The position numbers and the translations under genes were made by a program. Below are positions 7,934 to 16,395 of a DNA stretch of 64,000 bases, in pieces. The stretch lies in NCBI GenBank assembly GCA_025128025.1, contig JAHLYR010000008.1, positions 1-64,000 of the forward strand, given 5' to 3'. The stretch's first letter is position 1, and each line of letters starts with the position of its first letter. Source of the stretch: Synechococcus sp. CS-1330. GTDB lineage: Bacteria; Cyanobacteriota; Cyanobacteriia; PCC-6307; Cyanobiaceae. The notes below the pieces were generated by a model. It had not been told where the DNA came from. It saw nothing but the letters and a program-made list of their open reading frames with translations, and did not search any database.

Positions 7934-8632
7934 GTGTTCGGCCTGTTTCAGAACACCCCTCAGGCCCAAGCTCCCCACGTTGTGCTGGGCACCCCAATTG
8001 ACGCAGCCGTAAAGGTCGGCCAGGCAGAGGCAGTTTTTGGTTGCGGCTGTTTTTGGGGAGCCGAAAAGGGCTTTTGGCGCCTGCCTGGGGTGGTTACAAC
8101 AGCGGTGGGCTACGCCGGTGGCTCAATCCAGCAACCCAGCTACGACCAGGTTTGCTCCGGAAGCACAGGTCACAGCGAGGTTGTTCGGGTGGTCTGGGAT
8201 ACGGACCTGATCGATTTCAGCGATTTGCTGAAGCTTTTCTGGGAATGCCACGACCCCACCCAGGGGGACCGCCAGGGCAATGATCGTGGCAGCCAGTACC
8301 GCTCGGTGATCTATGCGGATGAGCCTGGTCTGGTGGCCTTAGCAGAAGCCAGCCGCGACGCTTACCAGGCCCTGCTGAGTAGCGCTGGCTTTGGGGCGAT
8401 CACCACTGAGCTGCGCAGCAACCAAACCCTTTGGTACGCGGAGCCTTATCACCAGCAATATCTGGCCAAACCCGGCAGCCGGCCTTACTGCTCGGCCCAG
8501 CCAAGCGGACAAAGGCTCGGTGAATTTGCGGGCTCGGCATACAAGCTCGATCCACGGGTGTGGTCTTCCTATGACTGGACGGTGGCCCATTGCGTACTGC
8601 GGGGGGACAATGCCCCCATCCAGTTGGCCTGA
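7934..8632 (+). CDS. msrA: Peptide methionine sulfoxide reductase A
   Basis: MsrA reduces the S-epimer of methionine sulfoxide in proteins, a repair function useful under photosynthetic oxidative stress. The catalytic motif GCGCFWGAEKGFW (nucleophilic Cys near residue 38) is followed by the conserved GYAGG, SGSTGHSEVVRV and DPTQGDRQGNDRGSQYRS segments. YHQQYLAK and later cysteines are candidate resolving positions. The start is GTG at 7934 (MFGLFQN). At 232 residues it fits cyanobacterial MsrA proteins with a short N-terminal extension. A small secreted protein starts 2 bases after its stop. Confidence 0.95.
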   Translation: MFGLFQNTPQAQAPHVVLGTPIDAAVKVGQAEAVFGCGCFWGAEKGFWRLPGVVTTAVGYAGGSIQQPSYDQVCSGSTGHSEVVRVVWDTDLIDFSDLLKLFWECHDPTQGDRQGNDRGSQYRSVIYADEPGLVALAEASRDAYQALLSSAGFGAITTELRSNQTLWYAEPYHQQYLAKPGSRPYCSAQPSGQRLGEFAGSAYKLDPRVWSSYDWTVAHCVLRGDNAPIQLA

Positions 8633-8634
8633 GC

Positions 8635-8931
8635 ATGTCCGTGCCGCTGCTTGCCGCTGCCTTGCTCTCAATGGGGTCGCCTTGGTGGGAGGACTACGGC
8701 ATCACCGAACAATTCATCTGCCCCGATCAGAGCCGGGTCACCTTGGAGCGCAATGACTCCCAAGCCTCCCTGCTCACCGGACGCTTCCGCTCCACCATGT
8801 TTCGCGAGGCCTCAGACCTACCAGGCATCCGTTATCGCAACGAGCAACTGACCTTGGTGCTTAGGGGCGATGTGCTGACTATGGAGCAGCAATTCAGAAG
8901 GTTGGAGTGCCTGCGCACGGACCAGGTATGA
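8635..8931 (+). CDS. Small secreted protein, possibly MliC-like (C-type lysozyme inhibitor fold)
   Basis: A 98-residue protein with a signal-peptide-like start (MSVPLLAAALLSMGS). The mature part has one Cys near the beginning (FICPDQ) and one near the end (RLECLR), with GIRYRNEQLTLVLRGDVLTM between them. This spacing resembles the MliC/PliC family of periplasmic lysozyme inhibitors (Cys at both ends, a SGARY-like centre). The resemblance is from pattern only. The gene starts 2 bases after msrA and is probably cotranscribed with it. The ATG at 8635 gives the signal peptide; longer starts overlap msrA. Confidence 0.5.
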   Translation: MSVPLLAAALLSMGSPWWEDYGITEQFICPDQSRVTLERNDSQASLLTGRFRSTMFREASDLPGIRYRNEQLTLVLRGDVLTMEQQFRRLECLRTDQV

Positions 8932-8944
8932 GTAGGACAGCGCT

Positions 8945-9127
8945 GTGAACCCCTTACCCGATCGCCTGGTGATTCTTGGCTTACTTATCACCCTTGGGTT
9001 CTGCTTTGCCCTGATCTTCTGGAGCGTCAAGCTGAACCCGAGGCCCGAACCCCAGCTGCAATGGCGGGATAGGCCTTCCGCTCAGCCGTCCGGCTGGCAG
9101 AACTACCCCAAGGCCCCGCTGCTGTGA
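8945..9127 (+). CDS. Small single-pass membrane protein, function unknown
   Basis: A 60-residue protein with one predicted membrane helix (LVILGLLITLGFCFALIFW) and a polar, Pro/Trp-containing tail. The start is GTG at 8945, 13 bases after the previous stop. Its stop overlaps the next gene's GTG start as GTGA, a coupling arrangement that supports it being a real gene. No known family recognised. Confidence 0.55.
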   Translation: MNPLPDRLVILGLLITLGFCFALIFWSVKLNPRPEPQLQWRDRPSAQPSGWQNYPKAPLL

Positions 9128-9465
9128 GCAAGCTCGAGCCCAGGCCACGCAAGCGCCCCCTGCATCCGCTGCCTAAGGGGCTTGTGGAGCTCTACGGGTT
9201 GCTTGCCGTGTTGTTTGTGCTGGTGCCTGAGTGGATGGCTGGCGGCGCCCTGCTGAGCTTCTCAGCCAATCGCAAGGGTTCAGACCTGCCTGCGGCCTCA
9301 GCCGTATGGAGCCGCTTGCCCGAATTGCGGCTGGCAAGCCTGGGGGTAGGGGAGCTGCGGCAACTAGCCCGGCGCCTGCGCGTTCCTGGGTATGGGGTTT
9401 TGGGACGGGAGCGGCTCACAGAACAGCTGATACGCCGGCTCAAACAGCGCAAAGCGCTGTGGTAA
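9124..9465 (+). CDS. Small membrane protein with C-terminal SAP-like helical motif
   Basis: A 113-residue protein. After a basic N-terminus (KLEPRPRKR) comes one predicted membrane helix (VELYGLLAVLFVLVPEWMAG). The C-terminal part LASLGVGELRQLARRLRV followed by ERLTEQLIRRLKQ has the spacing of SAP or Rho-N-type helical motifs (L..L...L...L......G....L). Such motifs often bind nucleic acid, but with a membrane anchor the role is unclear. The GTG start at 9124 overlaps the preceding stop by 4 bases. tRNA-Pro follows 11 bases downstream. Confidence 0.6.
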   Translation: MSKLEPRPRKRPLHPLPKGLVELYGLLAVLFVLVPEWMAGGALLSFSANRKGSDLPAASAVWSRLPELRLASLGVGELRQLARRLRVPGYGVLGRERLTEQLIRRLKQRKALW

Positions 9466-9476
9466 CTTCGATCTGC

Positions 9477-9550
9477 CGGGGCGTAGCGCAGCTTGGTAGC
9501 GCACCACTTTGGGGTAGTGGGGGTCGCAGGTTCAAATCCTGTCGCTCCGA
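9477..9550 (+). tRNA. tRNA-Pro (anticodon GGG)
   Basis: A 74-base cloverleaf. The acceptor stem is CGGGGCG (9477-9483) with CGCTCCG (9543-9549) and discriminator A. The D arm is at 9486-9502. The anticodon stem CCACT/AGTGG encloses the loop TTGGGGT, so the anticodon is GGG at 9511-9513, reading CCC/CCU. The T loop TTCAAAT is at 9531-9537. CCA is not encoded. An intrinsic terminator follows 40 bases later. Confidence 0.95.
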
Positions 9551-9589
9551 TTTCGACAATTCACCGATCCAAGGTGACCTTCTTCCATG

Positions 9590-9613
9590 CCGGCTTCCCC
9601 AGCCGGTTTTTTT
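9590..9613 (+). terminator. Intrinsic terminator after tRNA-Pro
   Basis: A 6-bp stem (CCGGCT at 9590-9595 and AGCCGG at 9601-9606) with a TCCCC loop is followed by seven Ts (9607-9613). It lies between tRNA-Pro and the convergent exonuclease gene and most likely ends the tRNA transcript. Confidence 0.8.
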
Positions 9614-9632
9614 ATGCGCCAGTCCCGGGCGC

Positions 9633-10487
9633 TCAGGCCGCTTCTGAATCGGCCTCCACCCTCAGCACCTCAAAAGCCAGGGCCTGGGCCTGGCGTTCGC
9701 TTAGTCGACGACTCCAGGCACCCCGCACCGGCTCATTCCAGCGAAAGCCAGCCTGTTTGGCCTTATGCCGCTCTGCATAGGGGAGGTTGGCCCGATAGAG
9801 CAGCTTTGGCTCCATAGCGGCAGCCAAGAGGTCTTCGAGGTTGGCACAACGCTCCAATACCTGAACGAGATAGGTGCAATCGGTGAGGGCTCGATGGGCA
9901 GCCCACACCGGCACCCCGTAGGCCAAGGCCAGATCGCGCACCGAAGGGGCCGTCCTCAGGTGCCGCTCCGGCGGCCACTCGATATCGTCCATCGAGCAGA
10001 TCCAAGGCTTGTCAATTGGCGGCAGCGGTCCCAGCCCAAACCACTTGGCATCAAAAGCTGCGTTGTGGGCTAGCACCGCATCTGCATCCGCGAGCAGGGC
10101 AAGGAAATGCTGCAGGCCCGCCTGCCAGGGCTGGGAGAGTCTGGTCACCTCTGCAGCAATGCCATTGACATGTTCCGCAGGGTTGGCAGCGGTTGGCAAA
10201 AGAAAGGAAACCTGGCTCAATACCGACCTGCTGGGTACATGAAACAGAACTGCTCCAACCTCGATGCACTGGGCTGAAACCGGCTCCATACCGGTGGTCT
10301 CCGTGTCCAGGATCAGCAGGTTGATAGGTGCTGATCGAAGTTGTGGATCGCAGTTGGCAGGGCTGGGATCACAAGCCACAAGCTCCTTTGGCTCGGCCGC
10401 TGGGCTCAAAGCCGAGGTTGCACTCACCAGGCTCAGCAGGTCGTTCTGTTGCCAGAGGCTGGGCTGTTCCTCGATCGGGCCAGTCAC
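9633..10487 (-). CDS. DEDDh 3'-5' exonuclease (RNase T / Pol III epsilon-like)
   Basis: A 284-residue protein. The first 50 residues are variable. The exonuclease fold then shows all three motifs: ExoI ILDTETTGMEP near residue 60, ExoII HNAAFDAKWF near 141, and ExoIII HRALTD near 197 with the catalytic His of the DEDDh class. The family includes DNA proofreading subunits and RNA-processing exonucleases; the substrate cannot be assigned here. It is too short and lacks the tail for a proofreading subunit, and a C-terminal segment (YAERHKAKQAGFRWNEPVRG) resembles an add-on seen in some DEDDh nucleases. The start is GTG at 10487. It is convergent with tRNA-Pro. Confidence 0.85.
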   Translation of the reverse strand: MTGPIEEQPSLWQQNDLLSLVSATSALSPAAEPKELVACDPSPANCDPQLRSAPINLLILDTETTGMEPVSAQCIEVGAVLFHVPSRSVLSQVSFLLPTAANPAEHVNGIAAEVTRLSQPWQAGLQHFLALLADADAVLAHNAAFDAKWFGLGPLPPIDKPWICSMDDIEWPPERHLRTAPSVRDLALAYGVPVWAAHRALTDCTYLVQVLERCANLEDLLAAAMEPKLLYRANLPYAERHKAKQAGFRWNEPVRGAWSRRLSERQAQALAFEVLRVEADSEAA

Positions 10488-10611
10488 ATCTGCCTGAATT
10501 GCTCAACCCATCGTCCCAGCCCACCGCTACAAAAACAGCTACGACTTGGGGTACGACTACGGCTACCAGGACAGCTGCCTAGGGTAAAAAGGCTTGTCCA
10601 ATTTGATTTAG

Positions 10612-11067
10612 ATGGCACTTGCCGCCGGAGATCGAGCCCCCCTCGTTGCCCTTAGTGATCAACACGGTGAGGGCCGCCGCAGCGATCAACTAGCCGGGAA
10701 GGCATTGGTGCTGTTTTTCTATCCAAAGGACGACACCCCAGGCTGCACCGCTGAAGCCTGTGCCTTCCGTGACAGCTACCCCGACCTCCAGGCCCTGGGT
10801 GCTGAAGTTTGGGGTGTCAGCGGCGACGGTCAGGCAAGCCACCAGCGCTTTGCCAGTCGTCACGACCTGCCCTTCCCGCTTCTGGTGGACCAAGGCAACG
10901 CCCTACGCAAAGCCTTCGGAGTTCCAAATGTGCTTGGGTTGCTGCCAGGCCGGGTCACCTACGTAATCGACGGCGAAGGCGTAATCCGCCATGTGTTCAA
11001 CAACCTCCTTGATGGCGCAGCCCATCGCAACGAAGCGCGGGCGGCCTTGCAACGCCTCGCCCTCTGA
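10612..11067 (+). CDS. Peroxiredoxin Q (BCP/PrxQ type)
   Basis: A 151-residue thiol peroxidase that reduces peroxides using thioredoxin. The signature YPKDDTPGCTAEACAFRD (near residues 37-54) carries peroxidatic and resolving Cys separated by four residues, as in PrxQ. Downstream, GVSGDGQASHQRF and LLVDQGNALRKAFGV are typical. The ATG at 10612 is preceded by a 124-base intergenic region that should hold the promoter. DUF1350 starts 2 bases after its stop, indicating a shared transcript. Confidence 0.93.
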   Translation: MALAAGDRAPLVALSDQHGEGRRSDQLAGKALVLFFYPKDDTPGCTAEACAFRDSYPDLQALGAEVWGVSGDGQASHQRFASRHDLPFPLLVDQGNALRKAFGVPNVLGLLPGRVTYVIDGEGVIRHVFNNLLDGAAHRNEARAALQRLAL

Positions 11068-11069
11068 GC

Positions 11070-11807
11070 ATGAAGGGCTGGCGGCAGCGAGGTGATATCT
11101 GGCAACTGGAGGCCGATCGGCCCAACCGCGGCACGGTCGAATTCATCGGCGGTAGTTACCTGGCGGCGACCCCCCAACTCAGCTACCGGCGGCTTCTGGA
11201 GGCACTGGCGGCTAGGGGCTGGCGGATTAGGGCCTGGTCCTATGTGCCTGGCTTCGACCACCAGGATCAGGCCAATACCGCCTGGCGGCGGTTCCGCCAG
11301 CTGCGTGATGCGGATGGAGAAGGGGGCGACTCCAGCAGGCTGATGCTGCGACTTGGCCACAGCCTGGGCTGCAAGCTGCACCTGCTGGCACCTGATGGGG
11401 GGCGTGGGGGAGCCGGCCTAGTCGCCTTGAGCTTCAACAACTTCTCAGCCGAGCGCTCCATACCGCTGCTGGCGGAGCTCGGACAGCAGTTCAATTTTCG
11501 CAGCGAGTTCAGCCCCTCACCGGAGGAAACCCTGCAGCAGGTGGCGCGCACCTATCTCCAACCCCGCAATTTATTGGTGCGCTTCAACCGGGATCAGATC
11601 GACCAAAGCCAGCGGCTGCTGGGAGTGCTTCAAGGTCGTGCTGGAGATGCCAGCCGATTGATGGAACTCCCAGGCGATCACCTCGCCCCCGCCAGCGCCG
11701 GTTTGCGCCAGAGCTTGCTAGGCCAGTGGGCCGACGATCCCGGCAGAAAGCGAGCCCTGGAAAGCATCGCGGCTTCGGTCGATGGTTGGGCCGGTCTAAA
11801 CCCTTAG
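11070..11807 (+). CDS. DUF1350 family protein, alpha/beta-hydrolase-like
   Basis: A 245-residue protein of the cyanobacterial/plastid DUF1350 family. The N-terminal [20 protein letters not shown] is the family hallmark, and [11 protein letters not shown] near residue 94 resembles a nucleophile elbow (GHSxG). The later PGDHLAP contains a candidate catalytic His. The fold suggests esterase- or lipase-like activity, but no substrate is established. It lies 2 bases after prxQ and its end overlaps the convergent acs gene by 12 bases. Confidence 0.8.
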   Translation: MKGWRQRGDIWQLEADRPNRGTVEFIGGSYLAATPQLSYRRLLEALAARGWRIRAWSYVPGFDHQDQANTAWRRFRQLRDADGEGGDSSRLMLRLGHSLGCKLHLLAPDGGRGGAGLVALSFNNFSAERSIPLLAELGQQFNFRSEFSPSPEETLQQVARTYLQPRNLLVRFNRDQIDQSQRLLGVLQGRAGDASRLMELPGDHLAPASAGLRQSLLGQWADDPGRKRALESIAASVDGWAGLNP

Positions 11808-13778
11808 GGCATCGAGTACTGAACGATCCTCCAAGGTGGAGGTGTCACCAGTCACTTCCTGGCCAGAGGCCAGGGCCCGAAGGATGCGGCGCATGATTTT
11901 GCCGCTACGGGTTTTGGGCAGGGAATCGGTGAAACGAATTTCATCGGGCTTGGCGATCGGCCCGATCTCTTTGCCCACATGGGCCCGCAAATCGGCAATC
12001 AGGGCATCACCGCCGCAGCGACCCGCCTCAAGGGTCACAAAAGCCACAATCGCCTCACCCTTGAGCTCATCGGGCCGGCCCACCACAGCCGCCTCAGCCA
12101 CCGTGGGATGGCTCACCAGAGCACTTTCAATTTCCATTGTGCCGAGTCGGTGACCACTCACGTTGATCACGTCATCGACCCGGCCCATCACCCAGAAGTA
12201 GCCGTCGGCGTCACGGCGGGCACCGTCCCCGGCGAAATACAAATAGGAGCCATCGGCGGGTCTGATCTCCTCCCAGTAGCTCTTGCGGAAGCGCTCCGGA
12301 TCGCCATGCACAGTGCGCATCATTCCTGGCCAAGGCCTTCGAACTGCTAAGTAGCCACCGGCATCAGCCGGCTGGGATACGCCGCCCATATCCACGATGT
12401 CAGCGGCGATTCCAGGCAGGGGCAGGGTGCAGGAGCCGGGTTTGGTGGGGGTGGCGCCTGGCAGGGGGCTAATCATCACTCCGCCGGTCTCGGTTTGCCA
12501 CCAGGTGTCCACTACCGGGCAGCGGTCGCCGCCGATGACATCCCGGTACCACATCCAGGCCTCGGGATTAATCGGCTCCCCCACGGTGCCCAGGATTCGC
12601 AACGAACTCATGTCGTATTGATCCGGCACGGAGCGGCCTGCCTTCATAAAGGCCCGGATTGCTGTTGGGGCGGTATAGAAAATTGTGCAGCGATGCTTCT
12701 GAATCACCTCCCAGAAGGCACCTGGCTTGCTCGGCCTGGGCGCACCCTCGTACATCACCGTGGTGGCGCCATTGGAGAGGGGCCCGTACACGATGTAGCT
12801 ATGGCCGGTGATCCAGCCCACATCGGCGGTGCACCAGTGGATGTCGTCCTCACGGATGTCGAAGATCCACTGGAAGGTGAGGTGGGCCCAGAGGTTGTAG
12901 CCGGCGGTGGTGTGTACCACCCCCTTCGGTTTGCCGGTGGAACCAGAGGTGTAGAGCACAAATAGGCGTTCTTCGCTGGCCATGGGCTCGGCGGGGCAAT
13001 CTGGGCTCTGCCCATCCACCAGCTCGTGCCACCAGTGGTCCCGGCCGGTAGCCATGGGGCAGTCGCCCTTAATCCGTTGCACCACCAGCACATGCTCAAC
13101 GCTGGGTGCGCCGCCATTAGCCGCGAGTGCCTCGTCAACCGCGGGCTTGAGGGGCACGGGCTTGTCCTTGCGGAAGCCACCATCGGCGGTGATCACAGCC
13201 TTCACTTGGCCATCGATCAGCCGATCCCGCAGGGCATCGGCCGAGAAGCCGCCAAAAACCACCGAGTGGGGGGCACCGATGCGGGCACAGGCCAACATGG
13301 CAATGGCTGCCTCCGGGATCATCGGCATGTAGAGGGCAACTAGGTCTCCCTTGCCGATGCCAAGAGCCTTGAGGGCATTGCTCGCCTTACACACCTCGGC
13401 ATGCAGTTGGCGGTAGGTAAAGCTGAGGCTATCGCCGGGCTCCCCTTCCCAAATCAGGGCGGTCTTATCGGCCCGAGGCCCATCGAGGTGGCGATCGAGG
13501 CAATTGAAGCTCAGGTTGGTGGTGCCCCCCGCAAACCACTTGGCGAAAGGGGGATCACTCCAATCGAGCACCGAATCGAAAGGCTCAAACCAGTGCAGCT
13601 CACTACGGGCCAGGTCGCCCCAGAAGCCATCGGGATCACTTTCAGCCTTGCTGCAAAGGGCCCGGTATGCATCCAGAGAGCCAATGCGGGCCGAGGCTGC
13701 CAGATCAGCTGGCGGCGCAAACAACCTTTGCTCCTGGAGCACCGATTCGATCGTCGGACCCGTTGTGGCATCAGGCAT
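11796..13778 (-). CDS. acs: Acetyl-CoA synthetase (AMP-forming)
   Basis: Acs activates acetate to acetyl-CoA through acetyl-AMP. The 660-residue length is standard. Motifs include the AMP-binding [15 protein letters not shown] near residue 273, [18 protein letters not shown] and the C-terminal [11 protein letters not shown], whose Lys is the usual acetylation-controlled residue. The start is ATG at 13778. A 23-base imperfect dyad lies about 30 bases upstream and may be an operator. The gene is convergent with DUF1350 and divergent from the HAD hydrolase. Confidence 0.96.
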   Translation of the reverse strand: MPDATTGPTIESVLQEQRLFAPPADLAASARIGSLDAYRALCSKAESDPDGFWGDLARSELHWFEPFDSVLDWSDPPFAKWFAGGTTNLSFNCLDRHLDGPRADKTALIWEGEPGDSLSFTYRQLHAEVCKASNALKALGIGKGDLVALYMPMIPEAAIAMLACARIGAPHSVVFGGFSADALRDRLIDGQVKAVITADGGFRKDKPVPLKPAVDEALAANGGAPSVEHVLVVQRIKGDCPMATGRDHWWHELVDGQSPDCPAEPMASEERLFVLYTSGSTGKPKGVVHTTAGYNLWAHLTFQWIFDIREDDIHWCTADVGWITGHSYIVYGPLSNGATTVMYEGAPRPSKPGAFWEVIQKHRCTIFYTAPTAIRAFMKAGRSVPDQYDMSSLRILGTVGEPINPEAWMWYRDVIGGDRCPVVDTWWQTETGGVMISPLPGATPTKPGSCTLPLPGIAADIVDMGGVSQPADAGGYLAVRRPWPGMMRTVHGDPERFRKSYWEEIRPADGSYLYFAGDGARRDADGYFWVMGRVDDVINVSGHRLGTMEIESALVSHPTVAEAAVVGRPDELKGEAIVAFVTLEAGRCGGDALIADLRAHVGKEIGPIAKPDEIRFTDSLPKTRSGKIMRRILRALASGQEVTGDTSTLEDRSVLDALRV

Positions 13779-13808
13779 GGGAGATAGACAGGCGGATGCT
13801 GACGGGCG

Positions 13809-13831
13809 GTTGCTAACGGTCAGTTACCAAC
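13809..13831. promoter_or_regulatory. Dyad symmetry element between acs and the HAD gene
   Basis: GTTGCTAAC (13809-13817) and GTTACCAAC (13823-13831) form an 8-of-9 inverted repeat around GGTCA, followed by an AT-rich tract AAAAATTTTAA. It lies in the 135-base divergent region, closer to acs. This is the geometry of a dimeric regulator site or a transcript hairpin. It does not match the NtcA consensus GTAN8TAC exactly, and no regulator can be named. Confidence 0.4.
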
Positions 13832-13913
13832 GAAAAATTTTAACCAGCTAGCGCCGCAGTCCCAGGCTCCCTGCACTGGCATGTAATGGGACGTCGTGAT
13901 GCAGGATAGATAG

Positions 13914-14561
13914 ATGGGTCCTGCTGCCTGCCTGTTCGATCTCGACGGCCTGCTTCTAGACACCGAACCACTGCAGGCCAGGGCCTGGCATAATGCCGCC
14001 TCCCACTTCGGTTGCCAGCTAGGTGCTGAACAGCTGCTCAGCCTGCGAGGCCAGCGCCGGTTGGATTGCGCTGCCCTGGTGTGCCGCTGGATCGCAGCTT
14101 CAGGCTTAAATCCCCCGAGTTGTGAGGCTCTGCTGGCCGTGCGCCAACCCTTGGCAGATGCCTTAGTACCCACCGCTGCCGCTATGGACGGCGCCGCGGA
14201 ATTGGTGCAGATGTGCAGGGATCACCAGGTCCCCATGGCCCTCGTCACCAGCAGCTCCCAGGACGCGGTGCGGCGTAAGGCTGCACCCCACCGATGGCTG
14301 GAGCTGATCCAGGTTCGGGTTTACGGCGATGATCCAGCCCTAGCGGCGGGCAAACCAGCACCGGACCCATTTCTGCTCGCAGCTAAACGCCTTGGCCGCA
14401 ATCCCGGCGACTGCTGGGCCTTCGAGGATTCAGCCGCCGGCATCGAGGCCGCAGTGGCCGCTGGTTGTCAGGTGTATGCCCTTCTTCCCAGCGATGCAGG
14501 TGCCCAAGTAACACCTCCAGGGGTGACCAGACTCCATTCGCTCAGAGATGTGCGCTGGTAG
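13914..14561 (+). CDS. HAD-superfamily phosphatase/phosphomutase
   Basis: A 215-residue subfamily IA HAD hydrolase. Motif I is FDLDGLLLDTEP (nucleophile Asp near residue 9), motif II LVTSSSQDA near 105, motif III the Lys region AAGKPAPDPFL near 144, and motif IV WAFEDSAAGIEAAVAAG. The cap domain lies between motifs I and II. The layout matches beta-phosphoglucomutase-like and phosphoglycolate-phosphatase-like enzymes; the substrate is not deducible. It stands alone on the plus strand, divergent from acs. Confidence 0.85.
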   Translation: MGPAACLFDLDGLLLDTEPLQARAWHNAASHFGCQLGAEQLLSLRGQRRLDCAALVCRWIAASGLNPPSCEALLAVRQPLADALVPTAAAMDGAAELVQMCRDHQVPMALVTSSSQDAVRRKAAPHRWLELIQVRVYGDDPALAAGKPAPDPFLLAAKRLGRNPGDCWAFEDSAAGIEAAVAAGCQVYALLPSDAGAQVTPPGVTRLHSLRDVRW

Positions 14562-14575
14562 CTGGCTGAGCAGAA

Positions 14576-15547
14576 TCAGTAGAGGCGACTAAGCACGAAA
14601 TCAGGCAGGGCCCGCAGGGCGCTGCGCGGTTCGGAGGGGGCTAGCCATTCCAAAGCTTGAGCTGCTTCCTGGGCGAAGCCTTCAGCCAAGGCCCGGGAGC
14701 GGGGAATAGCCTCGCAACCCCTCACCAGTTCTAGGGCTTGCTCCAGATCACCTTCCTCACAAAATTCGCGTTCGATCAAGCCGGCAAGGGCAGGTCGCTC
14801 TTGGAGCGCATACAGGGCCGGAGCGGTGAGATAACCAGAGGCCAGATCGCTTGCCGCTGGCTTGCCGAGCTGCTGATCACTGCCAGTGAAATCGAGAATG
14901 TCATCAACCACCTGGAAGGCCAAACCCAACTGGCGGCCGAAGCGGTAGAGATCATCGAGCTGGGCCCCTGGCAAACCGGTGAGCACACCAGCTGCCCTGG
15001 CACTATTCGCAATTAGAGATGCTGTTTTGCAGTAGCTCTTTTCGAGATATGTCTCGAAGCTCTGGCCAGTGTCGTAGCGGAAAAGGCCCTGTTTCACCTC
15101 GCCGTCTGCCAAATCCATGATCACCCGGCTGAGAAGCTTCACCACCTCGAGATCATCGAGATTGGCCAGATGCCAACTGGCCTGGGCGAAAAGGAAATCC
15201 CCTGCAAGCACCGCCACTCGGTGATTGAAACGGCTGTGCACCGTGTCGACGCCGCGCCGGGTTGCAGCCTCATCGACAACGTCGTCGTGGACGAGCGAAG
15301 CCGTGTGGATCATTTCAGTGATCTCAGCCAAGCGTCGGTGGCGGGGGCCCAACTCACCGTCGGGGGCTACTGCCCGCGATAGCAGAAGCACAATGCCGGG
15401 CCTAAGCCGCTTACCACCTGCAGCAAACAGATGCTCAGCTGCCGCCTGCAAAATTGGATGGCCAGCTCCTATAAGGCTGCGCAGGTCGGCCAGCAGGGCA
15501 TCTAGATCAGCCTCCACGGGCTGGAGCAGCTCTGCAACCGTTGCCAC
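14576..15547 (-). CDS. sds: Solanesyl/polyprenyl diphosphate synthase
   Basis: A long-chain trans-prenyltransferase, 323 residues, that in cyanobacteria builds the side chain of plastoquinone. The first Asp-rich motif is HDDVVDEAATRRG near residue 87 and the second is VDDILDFTGSDQQLGKP near 212, both intact. GGKRLRPGIVLLLSRA is the conserved N-terminal isopentenyl-diphosphate-binding part. The start is GTG at 15547, 23 bases after the murI stop. The operon nitrilase-amidase-murI-sds joins cell-wall and isoprenoid genes. A plastoquinone-pathway decarboxylase (ubiD) lies elsewhere in the window. Confidence 0.92.
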   Translation of the reverse strand: MATVAELLQPVEADLDALLADLRSLIGAGHPILQAAAEHLFAAGGKRLRPGIVLLLSRAVAPDGELGPRHRRLAEITEMIHTASLVHDDVVDEAATRRGVDTVHSRFNHRVAVLAGDFLFAQASWHLANLDDLEVVKLLSRVIMDLADGEVKQGLFRYDTGQSFETYLEKSYCKTASLIANSARAAGVLTGLPGAQLDDLYRFGRQLGLAFQVVDDILDFTGSDQQLGKPAASDLASGYLTAPALYALQERPALAGLIEREFCEEGDLEQALELVRGCEAIPRSRALAEGFAQEAAQALEWLAPSEPRSALRALPDFVLSRLY

Positions 15548-15570
15548 AACACCTCCGCTGTGGCGAGATC

Positions 15571-16395
15571 CTAGAAGGCTTGCCCCACAGACCGCAGGTC
15601 CACCCGCTCAACGGCAGGCCGGTAACCCAACCAGCGGCTCGCCCCGTCGGCGAAGGCCTCCGCAGATCCACTGACGCAGACCCGGGTGCGCTCGGCTGGG
15701 GACACCACCTCTACCGCTGCTAGTTCGCCTTCGGGCATGCCGCCCATGCTTGCCAAAAGGGGCCCTAGGCGCCGTACCGCCGATTCAGCTGGATCAACAA
15801 GCCGCACATGGGGAGGCAGCAGGGCCGTGAGCAAGGGGCGCAGCATCGGGTAGTGGGTGCAGCCCAGCACCACCGTGTCGACACCGGCTACGAGTAGGGG
15901 CTCCACGTATGCCTTGGCTTCCTCTATTAGGGCTGGAGCCTGGAGATCACCGGCCTCGATCAAGGGCACAAAGGTGGGACAGCCCACCTCAAGCACAGAG
16001 GTGTGGGGCCGGCAGGCATGGATTGCCCGCCTGTAGGCACCGCTTGCGGCTGTGGCAGGAGTTGCCAACACCCCCACGCACTCGCTGTTTAGGTCGGCAG
16101 CAACGCTGTCGATCAGGCCCACCACAGGAACGCCGGCCTCCGCCACGGCCACATCAAGAGCGAGGGCATTGGAGGTGTTACAGGCCATCACCAGAACCCC
16201 CACCTGCTGGTGGCGCAGCCAGGCCACAACCTCAGCGGCAATGGAGCGAATCTCGGCGACACTGCGCTGGCCATAGGGAACCCGGGCCGTATCGCCGAGA
16301 TAGAGGCAGGAGGAATGGGGATAGCGCTCCTGAAGTCGCCGCAACACCGTGAGCCCGCCCAAGCCGCTGTCAAACAGCCCCACCAAGGCGCTCAT
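15571..16395 (-). CDS. murI: Glutamate racemase
   Basis: MurI makes D-glutamate for peptidoglycan. The 274-residue protein starts with LVGLFDSGLGGLTVLRRL and carries both catalytic cysteines, in MACNTSNALAL (near residue 70) and VLGCTHYPML (near 176), so both halves of the two-base mechanism are present. The ATG at 16395 overlaps the amidase stop as ATGA, indicating translational coupling with the upstream cell-wall hydrolase. Confidence 0.95.
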   Translation of the reverse strand: MSALVGLFDSGLGGLTVLRRLQERYPHSSCLYLGDTARVPYGQRSVAEIRSIAAEVVAWLRHQQVGVLVMACNTSNALALDVAVAEAGVPVVGLIDSVAADLNSECVGVLATPATAASGAYRRAIHACRPHTSVLEVGCPTFVPLIEAGDLQAPALIEEAKAYVEPLLVAGVDTVVLGCTHYPMLRPLLTALLPPHVRLVDPAESAVRRLGPLLASMGGMPEGELAAVEVVSPAERTRVCVSGSAEAFADGASRWLGYRPAVERVDLRSVGQAF

